From JBBSGC01 sp038254525 (lineage in GTDB: Bacteria > Actinomycetota > Actinomycetes > Propionibacteriales > Nocardioidaceae), in NCBI GenBank assembly GCA_038254525.1, contig JBBSGC010000089.1, positions 1 to 8,286 on the forward strand: 8,286 nt of DNA, given 5' to 3'. The notes beneath the pieces were generated by a model that made no database searches, was not told the origin of the DNA, and saw only the letters and a program-made list of their open reading frames with translations. Positions 1 through 6,218 of this stretch are shown here, piece after piece. Position 1 is the first letter of the stretch, and each line of letters begins with the position of its first letter. The translations under genes were made by a program, and so were the position numbers.

Positions 1-1
1 G

Positions 2-754
2 CTCGACGGCCTGCTCGGCTACAACCCCATCTGCGGCTGTCGCTTCACCGGCTTCGGCAACATGCCGTTCGCCGTCTACGGCGCCAGCGGCCTGATTGTC
101 ATCGCCGCCGTCATGCACGGGCAGACCCGCCGCGCTGCGATCTGGCTCGCCGGGCTGGGCGGCGTGACCGTGGTCCTGCTGGACGGGACGCCCGGACTCG
201 GTTCTGACTTCGGCGGCGTGCTCACCCTGGTCCCGGCGATCCTGTTGACCATCATGATCGGCGTGGGTGCACGCCTCTCGGTGGCCCGGGTCGCCGCTGC
301 GTTGGTCACCGGGGTCACCACGGTGACCGTGATAGCGGTGGCGGACTACCAGCGTCCCGAGCAGGTGCAGACGCACCTCGGTCGCTTCGTCGGCCAGGTC
401 CTCGACGGCACCGCGTGGCCGGTCGTGTTGCGCAAGCTCGACGCAAACCTGAATGTGCTCACCCACAGTCGGGTGACGATCTTGGTGCCGGTGCTGTTCG
501 GCCTGGTCGCCTTGCTGCTGAGGTCACCGGACTCACCGGGGCGGCGACTGCTGTCACAGTCGAGCCGGTGTGCGACTGCCGCAGTCGTCGGGGTCGCCGT
601 GGTGTCGGCGCTGGGATCGGCGCTCAACGACTCAGGAATCGCGGTCTTCGTGGCCGCAGGCGGGACGACCATCCCGCTGCTCGTCGGCGTGTGCGCGGCC
701 GCCCCGGCCGGCCCGCGAGCCACCGGCACGGAACCGCATCCGGCTACTGTCTAG
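2..754 (+). CDS. Conserved actinobacterial polytopic membrane protein, C-terminal part (5' end outside window)
   Basis: The reading frame is open from base 2, upstream of the first in-window ATG at 62, and the residues before that ATG (a GYNP...RFTGFGN stretch) look like conserved protein, so the gene almost certainly begins outside the window. The visible 250 residues are mostly membrane: hydrophobic segments at about 23-40, 45-61, 71-90, 95-115, 157-173, 191-208 and 211-234. A polar loop at about 115-155 carries a D-Y-x-R-P...THLGRFV motif and a Lys/Asn-containing segment, and LNDSG (about 208-212) precedes the last helix. From memory, RFxGxGN, RTHLGRFV and NDSG motifs recur in large actinobacterial membrane proteins of unknown function; this is recognition, not an alignment. 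It is integral to the cytoplasmic membrane. The role is unknown, and I see no arginine-transporter signature despite the arcA neighbour 31 bases downstream. Confidence 0.8.
   Translation, partial: LDGLLGYNPICGCRFTGFGNMPFAVYGASGLIVIAAVMHGQTRRAAIWLAGLGGVTVVLLDGTPGLGSDFGGVLTLVPAILLTIMIGVGARLSVARVAAALVTGVTTVTVIAVADYQRPEQVQTHLGRFVGQVLDGTAWPVVLRKLDANLNVLTHSRVTILVPVLFGLVALLLRSPDSPGRRLLSQSSRCATAAVVGVAVVSALGSALNDSGIAVFVAAGGTTIPLLVGVCAAAPAGPRATGTEPHPATV
745..750 (+). promoter_or_regulatory. Candidate -10 element (TACTGT) for arcA
   Basis: TACTGT fits the actinobacterial TANNNT -10 pattern and would put a start point near 757, giving a leader of roughly 29 bases before the arcA ATG. It lies inside the last codons of the upstream membrane-protein gene, and no convincing -35 hexamer lies 16-18 bases upstream. 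With only 31 bases between the genes, read-through from upstream is equally possible. Confidence 0.22.
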
Positions 755-785
755 CGGCGGTGCGACGCGCAAGGAGGAGTCAGCC

Positions 786-2012
786 ATGAATCAGCAGCCG
801 GTGCACGGCGTCGACAGCGAGGTCGGCGTGCTCGAGACAGTGCTGCTGCACCGTCCCGGCCCGGAGCTCAAGCGGCTCACGCCGCGCAACAACGACTCTT
901 TGCTCTTCGACGGCATCCCATGGGTGGGCCGGGCGCAGGAGGAGCACGACGCGTTTGCGAGGGCGCTGCGCGACCGCGGGGTCGAGGTGCTCTATCTGTT
1001 CGACCTGCTCGTCGAGACACTGGCCGACGCGGACACGCGTGCCTTCGCGATCGCGGACATCACGTCAGGACTGCGCCTCGGCGACACGGTTCGCGCCTAC
1101 CTCATGGACGCACTCGGCGACGCCTCTCCCGCCGGACTGGCCACCGTGCTGACCGCCGGTGTCCGCAACGACGAGCTGCGCGTCGAGAGCTCCCTGGTCT
1201 CCAGCCTGCTCGCCCATGACGACTTCCTCGTCGAGCCACTGCCCAACCTGTTGTTCACCCGTGACTCCTCGGTCTGGCTGGGCGACCGGGTCGCGGTCAC
1301 CAGCCTGGCAATGCCGGCGCGGCAGCGGGAGACCCGGCTGACCGAGCTGATCTATGCCCGGCATCCGCGCTTCGCCGGGACCGGTCGCATGTACGGAGGT
1401 TCCCTGGAACGCGTCGAGGGCGGTGACGTCCTTGCGCTGGCCCCAGGTGTCGTCGCGATAGGTGCCGGCGAGCGCACCACGCCGGCCGGGGTCGAGCGCT
1501 TCGCCGCCCAGCTGTTCGCGCACCACATAGCGCACACGGTGCTGGCGGTCCCCATCGCCCAGGCGCGGGCGACGATGCACCTGGACACGGTCGTGACGAT
1601 GGTCGATGTCGACAAGGTGGTGATGTACGCCAACATCGCGAACCGGCTCGTGGCGTACCCGATCACCGCAAAGGAGGTACCCACCGTCGGCGACCCCGAC
1701 GGCGTGGTCCTCGACGTCGCGGAGCCGGAGCCCTTCCTGGTGGCCGCCGCCCGCGCGATGGGCATCGACAAGCTGCACCGCATCGACACCGGCCTCGACC
1801 CGGTCACGGCCGAGCGTGAGCAGTGGGACGACGGCAACAACACGCTGGCCGTGGCCCCGCGGGTCGCCGTGGCCTACGAGCGGAACACCGAGACCAACGC
1901 CCGGCTGGCCGAGGCCGGGATCGAGGTCATCGCGATCTCCGGCTCCGAGCTGGGATCGGGGCGAGGTGGACCCCGGTGCATGTCGTGCCCGGTCCGCAGG
2001 AGGCCGCTGTAG
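786..2012 (+). CDS. arcA: Arginine deiminase
   Basis: Arginine deiminase hydrolyses L-arginine to L-citrulline and ammonia in the cytoplasm, the first step of the ADI pathway. The 408-residue product is full length for the family (about 400-420). All catalytic motifs are visible: an N-terminal LHRPGPEL, FTRD with Asp160, EGGD with Glu211, MHLDT with His265 and Asp267, and the nucleophile Cys398 in RCMSCP close to the C-terminus. These match the Asp/Glu/His/Asp/Cys set of the guanidino-group-modifying superfamily. The ATG at 786 is chosen because a strong AAGGAGGA (771-778) sits seven bases upstream and the protein start aligns with the family; the frame is open further upstream but overlaps the previous gene. 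No arcB, arcC or arcD is adjacent, so here the enzyme stands alone. No damage to the active site is seen. Confidence 0.97.
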   Translation: MNQQPVHGVDSEVGVLETVLLHRPGPELKRLTPRNNDSLLFDGIPWVGRAQEEHDAFARALRDRGVEVLYLFDLLVETLADADTRAFAIADITSGLRLGDTVRAYLMDALGDASPAGLATVLTAGVRNDELRVESSLVSSLLAHDDFLVEPLPNLLFTRDSSVWLGDRVAVTSLAMPARQRETRLTELIYARHPRFAGTGRMYGGSLERVEGGDVLALAPGVVAIGAGERTTPAGVERFAAQLFAHHIAHTVLAVPIAQARATMHLDTVVTMVDVDKVVMYANIANRLVAYPITAKEVPTVGDPDGVVLDVAEPEPFLVAAARAMGIDKLHRIDTGLDPVTAEREQWDDGNNTLAVAPRVAVAYERNTETNARLAEAGIEVIAISGSELGSGRGGPRCMSCPVRRRPL

Positions 2013-2040
2013 GACCTGACCCGCCCGGGGCAGGAAAGGA

Positions 2041-2078
2041 CCCGGCTGTCGCTGACGGGGGATACAACGACAACCGGG
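2041..2078. terminator. Imperfect hairpin downstream of arcA, possible terminator
   Basis: CCCGGCTGTCG (2041-2051) pairs with CGACAACCGGG (2068-2078): ten of eleven positions are complementary, with one central C/A mismatch and a 16-base loop. It begins 29 bases after the arcA stop, in the spacer where arcA and the DUF5926 gene converge. There is no T-run on either strand, so it is not a classical intrinsic terminator, but actinobacterial terminators often lack one. It could act in both directions. Confidence 0.45.
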
Positions 2079-2121
2079 CTGGCTCAGAGACTAGTTGTGG
2101 CTTCATCCAGGCGCAACCGGA

Positions 2122-2138
2122 TCGCCGGCCACCGGCGA
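2122..2138. terminator. Perfect 7-bp hairpin just after the DUF5926 stop
   Basis: TCGCCGG (2122-2128) and CCGGCGA (2132-2138) form a perfect 7-bp stem around a 3-base loop. On the - strand it starts five bases after the stop codon of the SEC-C/DUF5926 gene, a usual place for a transcript end. It is GC-rich and lacks a T-tract. With the hairpin at 2041-2078 it fills most of the 130-base convergent spacer 2013-2142, in which I see no gene. Confidence 0.45.
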
Positions 2139-2142
2139 GCTC

Positions 2143-3096
2143 TCAGTGAATCGTCAGCTGCCGGCTGGCCAGGCCGTTGCGCGCCGAGCGTTGAGCCGCA
2201 GTCAGTGGCGCGTCGTCGGCCAGGGCGGCGGCCAGCCGCTCGCCCAGCTCGGCAGCCGGCTGCTCGAGCGGGTCGGCTCCGGTGCCACGGGGCAGCTCCC
2301 AGACCGGCACCACCAAGCCGTACGCACGAAACGAGCCGATCAGCCGCGTCTGTTCCCCCAGCGAGTCGGTGCCGTCACCGTGCAGCCGAGCCAGCGCATC
2401 GAGAAGGCGGTCCTCGTCGTGCGGCAGCACCCAGCGCAGGAACTCGCGCTGCCCCATCCGGGTCCAGTACGCCGCGTCGACGCTGCTCAGCCGCTGTGTC
2501 GGCCAGGCGGCCTCGTTGGCGGTCTCCAAGGAGGCGGCGATCGCACCGGTGGGGTCGTCGACGTCGGCGACCCAGAAGTCGAAGCCGGCGTGCACCTCGA
2601 CGGTCATCGACTCCGTGGGGTCGACCAGGTCCTGCAGCCGCGGGCCCGTCCCCGGGTCCTCGACCACCGGGATCGTCGAGCCCGCCGTCGCGGCGAGTGC
2701 CTGCTCGAGTGCGTGGGCCAGGTCGCGGCTGGGATCACCGAAGTCGTGCTGCACCTGCAGCCCCAACCAGACGCTGCCGTCGGAGCGCACCATCGCCGGC
2801 GCGGCCATCGGCAGCAACGAGCACACCAGGATCTGGTGCCCGTCGAGAAGCGAGATGGCAGCAGTCGCCGCCGGCACGAACTCCCGCATCGCCACCCAGT
2901 CGCACTCGGCGGGCAGGCCGGCGAAGGGCCGCGACACGAACGGGCTGCGCGCCGCAGTGTCTCCATGGCAGGCCTTGTAGCGCTTGCCGGAGCCACACGG
3001 GCAGGGCCGCCGCGGGCCTCCGGGGTCGAGCTGCCCCGACGTGACGGCAGCAGAGCGGCGGTCGGCCGCCGCACCGGCGCGCGAGCGCTTCGCCAT
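2143..3096 (-). CDS. SEC-C motif protein, DUF5926 family
   Basis: A 317-residue soluble protein of unknown function. After a basic N-terminus (MAKRSR) it has a SEC-C zinc motif, CPCGSGKRYKACHG, with likely ligands Cys32, Cys34, Cys43 and His44. SEC-C motifs occur at the SecA C-terminus and in many unrelated proteins, where they bind zinc and contact other proteins or ribosomes; no SecA domain is present. The rest has blocks I recognise from actinobacterial DUF5926 proteins: RPFAGLPAECDWVAMRE, a GPRLQDL segment, VHAGFDFWV, VDAAYW, FLRWVLPH and VVPVWELP. Length and motif order look normal. The ATG at 3096 is chosen because AAGGAGG lies eight bases upstream (plus-strand 3105-3111) and family members begin MAK-R/K. 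The frame stays open upstream into the phosphodiesterase gene, but that extension is composition-driven. It lies 125 bases downstream of that gene on the same strand. No signal peptide or membrane segment is seen. Confidence 0.9.
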   Translation of the reverse strand: MAKRSRAGAAADRRSAAVTSGQLDPGGPRRPCPCGSGKRYKACHGDTAARSPFVSRPFAGLPAECDWVAMREFVPAATAAISLLDGHQILVCSLLPMAAPAMVRSDGSVWLGLQVQHDFGDPSRDLAHALEQALAATAGSTIPVVEDPGTGPRLQDLVDPTESMTVEVHAGFDFWVADVDDPTGAIAASLETANEAAWPTQRLSSVDAAYWTRMGQREFLRWVLPHDEDRLLDALARLHGDGTDSLGEQTRLIGSFRAYGLVVPVWELPRGTGADPLEQPAAELGERLAAALADDAPLTAAQRSARNGLASRQLTIH

Positions 3097-3148
3097 GCTG
3101 GTGGCCTCCTTGGCGAGGTTCGTGCGCGACTGGAAGCGCGCAGCCTCG

Positions 3149-3154
3149 ACCCTA
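3149..3154 (-). promoter_or_regulatory. Candidate -10 element (TAGGGT) for the DUF5926 gene
   Basis: Read on the - strand, TAGGGT matches the actinobacterial TANNNT pattern and lies in the 125-base spacer between the phosphodiesterase and DUF5926 genes, about 52 bases before the DUF5926 ATG. A start point would fall near 3142. No TTGAC-like -35 lies at 16-18 bases, so the call rests on the -10 and on a spacer larger than others in this block. Nothing else is evident in this spacer apart from the AAGGAGG ribosome-binding site. Confidence 0.28.
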
Positions 3155-3221
3155 TGTGACGCGGTTCGTAGGACCTGCTGGACGCCGGTTCGGGCGCAAC
3201 CTCCTCGCCGGGCCGTCGCAG

Positions 3222-4040
3222 TCAGCCGTGCACGGCCTCGACCAGCTCGCGGGTCATCGACGGGCGGTCGGTGATCAGCGCCTCCACACCTAGCTCGAGG
3301 CAGAGCGTCACATCCTCTACCGCGTTGACGGTGAAGACGTGCACAGCGTTGCCGCGCCGGTGCAGCCGCGCCACCTGGCTTGGGTGCTCGCGCACCGCCT
3401 CGATCGACAGGCCGGCAATGCGGCAACCCAGCGGCAGGTCGCCCGCGCGGCAGCGCAGCGGCACCCGCTCCATCAGGAACACCGTCGGCAGCCGGGGCGA
3501 CCACTCCCGCACCCGACGCATCGACAGCCAGGAGAAGCTCATCACCCGTACCGGCGACTCCTCGGCCGGGGGCGGCTCGGCCAGCCCGAACTCGGCAAGC
3601 AGCTCCACGAGCCGACGCTCGACCAGGCCGGCGTAACGGGTCGGGTGCTTGGTCTCGATCGCCAGCTCCACTCGTGCTTCGTAGTCAGCGAGCATCTCGA
3701 GCAGCATCCGCAACGTGAGCACACGGCGGCTGTCGGCGTCGACGTCGGGAGCCTCGTCGTCGAGCTCCCGCCAGGGCGTCTTCCACGAGCCGAAGTCCAG
3801 TGCCTCGAGCTCGTCGAGCGTCTGCGTCGACACGACCCCCCGGCCGTCCGAGGTACGTTCCAGGCGCCGGTCGTGGACGCACACCAGATGGCCGTCGGCG
3901 GTGAGCCGGACGTCGCACTCCAGTGCGTCGGCGCCGTCGGCCAACGCCTGCTGGTAGGCCACCAGCGTGTGCTCCGCAAGGGCCGCGCTGGCTCCACGGT
4001 GCGCGACGACCTGAGGCCGCGCCCTCGAGCGCTGTGCCAT
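3222..4040 (-). CDS. Glycerophosphodiester phosphodiesterase family protein
   Basis: GDPD enzymes hydrolyse glycerophosphodiesters, released by phospholipid deacylation, to glycerol 3-phosphate and an alcohol, using a metal ion in a TIM barrel. The 272-residue product has the family signatures in order: HRG (His14-Gly16), EHT (23-25, where PENT is usual), ECDV with metal ligands Glu41 and Asp43, the second catalytic His56 in VHD, ELAIETK with Glu129 and Lys131, and a C-terminal VFTVNAVED...GVEALITDRP, the usual barrel end. With both histidines and the acidic ligands present it should be active. No signal peptide is visible, so it is probably cytoplasmic. Its ATG shares one base with the stop of the upstream zinc-ribbon membrane-protein gene (TGATG, 4042-4038). 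There is no good independent ribosome-binding site, so translation is probably coupled. Substrate preference cannot be read from the sequence. Confidence 0.93.
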   Translation of the reverse strand: MAQRSRARPQVVAHRGASAALAEHTLVAYQQALADGADALECDVRLTADGHLVCVHDRRLERTSDGRGVVSTQTLDELEALDFGSWKTPWRELDDEAPDVDADSRRVLTLRMLLEMLADYEARVELAIETKHPTRYAGLVERRLVELLAEFGLAEPPPAEESPVRVMSFSWLSMRRVREWSPRLPTVFLMERVPLRCRAGDLPLGCRIAGLSIEAVREHPSQVARLHRRGNAVHVFTVNAVEDVTLCLELGVEALITDRPSMTRELVEAVHG

Positions 4041-5200
4041 CAGCTTCGAGGCTGGCCGCCGTAGGGGTCGCCGGTTTCCCCGCCGGGCTGGGTACCGGGT
4101 GGATCGCCGGGTCGTGCGGCTGGCGCGTCGCCCGGCTGCCCGGAGGAGTAGCTGTCCGGCGCAGCAGGTGCCGCGCCGTAGGGACTCCCTGCGGGTGACC
4201 CGTAGGGGCTGCTGGTCGGCCCGAAGCCGCCTTGGTCCGATCCTCCGGACTCGCCGTAGCCGCCGCCGTAGCCGCCGGCGAAGTAGCCGCCACCGTAACC
4301 GGGGCCGTAACCGTCCGAGCCGAAGCCGCCGACGGCTGCACCCGCCCGGGCCTTGCGCGCGAGCGCCAGCGCACCGAGCAGCAGGGCGCCGGCCATCAGT
4401 AGGAAGCCGATCCCGGTCAGCACATAGCCACTGGCGCCGTCAGCGGCCGAGGACGCGGAGTCCACACCGGACACGCGGGCAGCGCCGATGACCGCCAGCA
4501 CGGCACCGATCACCAGCAGCGCCAGCCCGCCGAGACCGAGCGGCCCGGCGCCACGCTTGGCGGTGACCAAAGCGGCCACCCAGAGCAGCACGGCCAGCAC
4601 CACCAGCACGATCGCCACCCACAGCAGGACACCGTTGAGCGTGTCGCTGCTGCTGGCGTCGTCGACCGACGGCAGCTTGCCGTCGGCGGCGTCGGCGTAG
4701 AGCCCGCGGCGCAGGGTCAACGCGTAGAGGGCGTAGACCAGCGCCGCAAGGGCGGCCAGGGTGGACAGCACAGCCGCGAGGGTGGCCAACCGCGAAGCGG
4801 TACGCGCGGCGCTGGCGCCACCCCGTTGGACGGGCAGCTGCTGGGTGTGGCTGTAGCCACCCCAGCTGCCGGTCGGAGCGACCGCAGGCGGGCCGGGAGG
4901 TCCGGGCGGAGGTCCGGCGGGGCCGGTGTAGACCGGTCCGGCGGCGGCATCGGTCGGCGGAGCCTGCGCCTGCGGCGCCTGTGCCTGAGGCGCCTGCGGC
5001 GGCACCGGCCGCCAACCCGGTTGGAACCCCGGCGGCGGTCCTGGTTGGTTACCTGGCGGCGGGTTCTGCGGCGCTGTCGTCGATTGGGCCGGCGGTGGAC
5101 CAGGCTGCGCCTGGGGCGGGGACGAATAGGCCGGTAGACCGCAACGGATGCAGGCGGTGACACCCGCCGGGTTGTCCGCACCGCAGCGTGGACACTGCAT
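4040..5200 (-). CDS. Zinc-ribbon, proline-rich, four-helix membrane protein
   Basis: A 386-residue protein of unknown function with a clear modular layout. Residues 3-20 form a zinc ribbon (CPRCG...CIRCG; Cys3, Cys6, Cys17, Cys20). Residues 26-112 are a Pro/Gln/Ala/Gly-rich linker with a repeated APQAQ unit. Four hydrophobic helices follow at about 138-163, 189-213, 219-242 and 258-282, the first two separated by an Asp/Ser-rich loop (about 166-188). From about 286 to the end the chain is Gly/Tyr/Pro/Ser-rich and low complexity. Both termini are probably cytoplasmic, since four helices put them on the same side and the zinc ribbon suits the cytosol. The ATG at 5200 is supported by GGGGAAGGA (plus-strand 5207-5215), six bases upstream. 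The architecture resembles many actinobacterial zinc-ribbon membrane proteins, but no specific family is assigned. Its stop overlaps the start of the phosphodiesterase gene, suggesting related use or at least joint expression. Confidence 0.85.
   Translation of the reverse strand: MQCPRCGADNPAGVTACIRCGLPAYSSPPQAQPGPPPAQSTTAPQNPPPGNQPGPPPGFQPGWRPVPPQAPQAQAPQAQAPPTDAAAGPVYTGPAGPPPGPPGPPAVAPTGSWGGYSHTQQLPVQRGGASAARTASRLATLAAVLSTLAALAALVYALYALTLRRGLYADAADGKLPSVDDASSSDTLNGVLLWVAIVLVVLAVLLWVAALVTAKRGAGPLGLGGLALLVIGAVLAVIGAARVSGVDSASSAADGASGYVLTGIGFLLMAGALLLGALALARKARAGAAVGGFGSDGYGPGYGGGYFAGGYGGGYGESGGSDQGGFGPTSSPYGSPAGSPYGAAPAAPDSYSSGQPGDAPAARPGDPPGTQPGGETGDPYGGQPRS
4253..4312 (-). repeat. Gly/Tyr-rich low-complexity coding repeat
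   Basis: Inside the zinc-ribbon membrane-protein gene, codons 297-316 encode repeated GYG/GGY units, seen on the + strand as recurring GCCGCCGTA-like blocks. It is an irregular coding repeat rather than a separate element. It encodes a disordered, aromatic-rich tail likely to lie in the cytoplasm. Confidence 0.6.
4964..4993 (-). repeat. 15-bp tandem duplication encoding APQAQ twice
   Basis: Two adjacent 15-base units (4964-4978 and 4979-4993) match at 13 of 15 positions and encode the pentapeptide APQAQ twice (residues 70-79) in the proline-rich linker. Both differences are silent. This suggests a past in-frame duplication, and the copy number may vary between strains. Confidence 0.6.
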
Positions 5201-5234
5201 TGGCAGTCCTTCCCCGATGACTCTCGACGCGGCG

Positions 5235-5240
5235 AGCCTA
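5235..5240 (-). promoter_or_regulatory. Candidate -10 element (TAGGCT) for the zinc-ribbon/GDPD pair
   Basis: On the - strand TAGGCT is a good actinobacterial -10, placing a start point near 5228 and a leader of about 28 bases before the ATG at 5200, with the ribosome-binding site inside it. It sits in the 87-base spacer after the Fpg/Nei stop. No clear -35 hexamer is seen 16-18 bases upstream. If real, the zinc-ribbon and phosphodiesterase genes have their own promoter, separate from aat/fpg. Confidence 0.4.
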
Positions 5241-5287
5241 TCGGAGTCAGCCGTTGCCGGCGTCGCGTCGCGAGCGGTGGCCGACGG

Positions 5288-6151
5288 CTACTTCAGCAGC
5301 CGGGACAGCCGACGGTCGGCCAGCGGCTTACCCGCGGTCTGGCAGGTCGCGCAGTACTGCAGGGACGAGTCGGCGAAGGACACCTCCCGTACCTTGTCAC
5401 CGCAGACCGGGCACGGCTGGCCCGCTCGACCGTGGACCCGAAGGCCTGACTTCTTCTCCTTCTTCAGCTCCGTCGCCGCCAGCCCGGCAGAGCGGTCGAC
5501 CGCGTCGCGAAGCGTGGACCCGATCGCGTCGTGCAGCGTGTGCAGCTCCTCGGCGGACAGGTTCGCCGCCGGTTTGAAGGGCGACATCCGCGCGACGTGC
5601 AAGATCTCGTCGGAGTAGGCGTTGCCGATCCCGGCGATCACCGACTGGTCGCGCAGGACACCCTTGACCTGCGCCCGGCCGGCCCGGGCGAGGATCGCCG
5701 CCAGCGCCTCGACCGTGAAGTCGGCTGCCAGCGGGTCCGGACCGAGCCGCGCGATTCCCGGCACTTCGACCGGTTCCCGCACGACGTAGACGGCCAGGCT
5801 CTTGCGGGTGCCGGCTTCGGTGAGGTCGAAGCCGCTCCCGTCGTCAAGCACCACCCGCATGGCCAGCGGCGACTTGCCAGACCTGGGCAACGTGTCGGGG
5901 ACCTGGTCGTGCCAGCGCAGCCAGCCGGCTCGCGCCAGGTGTGTCACCAGGTGCAGTCCGTCGGCCTGGACATCGAGAAACTTGCCGTGCCGGTGGACGC
6001 CGTCCACGAAGGTGCCCACCAGCGCATCAACCGGAGGGTCGTAGGTCTTGAGCGCGCTGAGGGCCAGTGGGACCACCCGCGCGAACGCCCGTCCGTTGAG
6101 GCGCAGACGCAGGTCGGTGACCAGCGACTCGACCTCGGGCAGCTCGGGCAC
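5288..6151 (-). CDS. Fpg/Nei family DNA glycosylase
   Basis: Fpg/Nei enzymes excise oxidised bases and cut the abasic strand in base-excision repair. The 287-residue product starts VPELPEVE from a GTG codon. After Met removal Pro2 is the nucleophile and Glu3 the acid, and Lys57 in HGKFLDV is the conserved lysine, at the same number as in E. coli Fpg. The helix-two-turn-helix region (about 160-230) contains QSVIAGIGNAYSDEIL with Asn177, and a zinc finger uses Cys247, Cys250, Cys267 and Cys270. Departures from classical Fpg: position 74 is Arg in HLARAGWL where E. coli has Met, the PRRFG-type loop is replaced by a TEAGTRKSL segment, the zinc-finger Arg is replaced by Ser, and a 17-residue basic tail follows the finger. 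This fits a distinct actinobacterial subgroup, so I give no mutM or nei symbol. GTG is chosen because catalysis needs Pro at position 2; the ribosome-binding site is weak. aat ends 67 bases upstream on the same strand. Confidence 0.93.
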   Translation of the reverse strand: MPELPEVESLVTDLRLRLNGRAFARVVPLALSALKTYDPPVDALVGTFVDGVHRHGKFLDVQADGLHLVTHLARAGWLRWHDQVPDTLPRSGKSPLAMRVVLDDGSGFDLTEAGTRKSLAVYVVREPVEVPGIARLGPDPLAADFTVEALAAILARAGRAQVKGVLRDQSVIAGIGNAYSDEILHVARMSPFKPAANLSAEELHTLHDAIGSTLRDAVDRSAGLAATELKKEKKSGLRVHGRAGQPCPVCGDKVREVSFADSSLQYCATCQTAGKPLADRRLSRLLK

Positions 6152-6218
6152 CCGCTCAGTCTGCCGCCTGTCGTAGGCGTGGGCCAGATAGTGCAGCTGG
6201 CCCTGCTGGGGCGGGTGG

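Noticed and set aside
1065..1778. 237-codon open frame on the - strand inside arcA
   Set aside because: It is antisense to a catalytically complete arcA and has low-complexity His/Val/Gly/Arg composition typical of shadow frames in high-GC DNA.
2143..3096. SecA or SecA-like translocase because of the SEC-C motif
   Set aside because: No Walker motifs or helicase domains, and the motif is N-terminal in a 317-residue protein.
2095..3159. 354-codon open frame on the + strand across the DUF5926 gene
   Set aside because: Arg/Gln/Gly-rich shadow with no recognisable motif; the opposite strand encodes a clear SEC-C protein with a good ribosome-binding site.
3097..3504. N-terminal extension of the DUF5926 frame
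   Set aside because: The 136 extra residues are Ala/Arg/Gly-rich, overlap the phosphodiesterase gene on the same strand, and precede an ATG with an excellent AAGGAGG.
3339..4064. 241-codon open frame on the + strand opposite the GDPD gene
   Set aside because: Antisense shadow; the GDPD catalytic motifs are all on the - strand.
4253..4312. CRISPR-like or satellite repeat
   Set aside because: The repeated blocks are codons of a Gly/Tyr-rich protein tail, with no spacer structure and no cas genes nearby.
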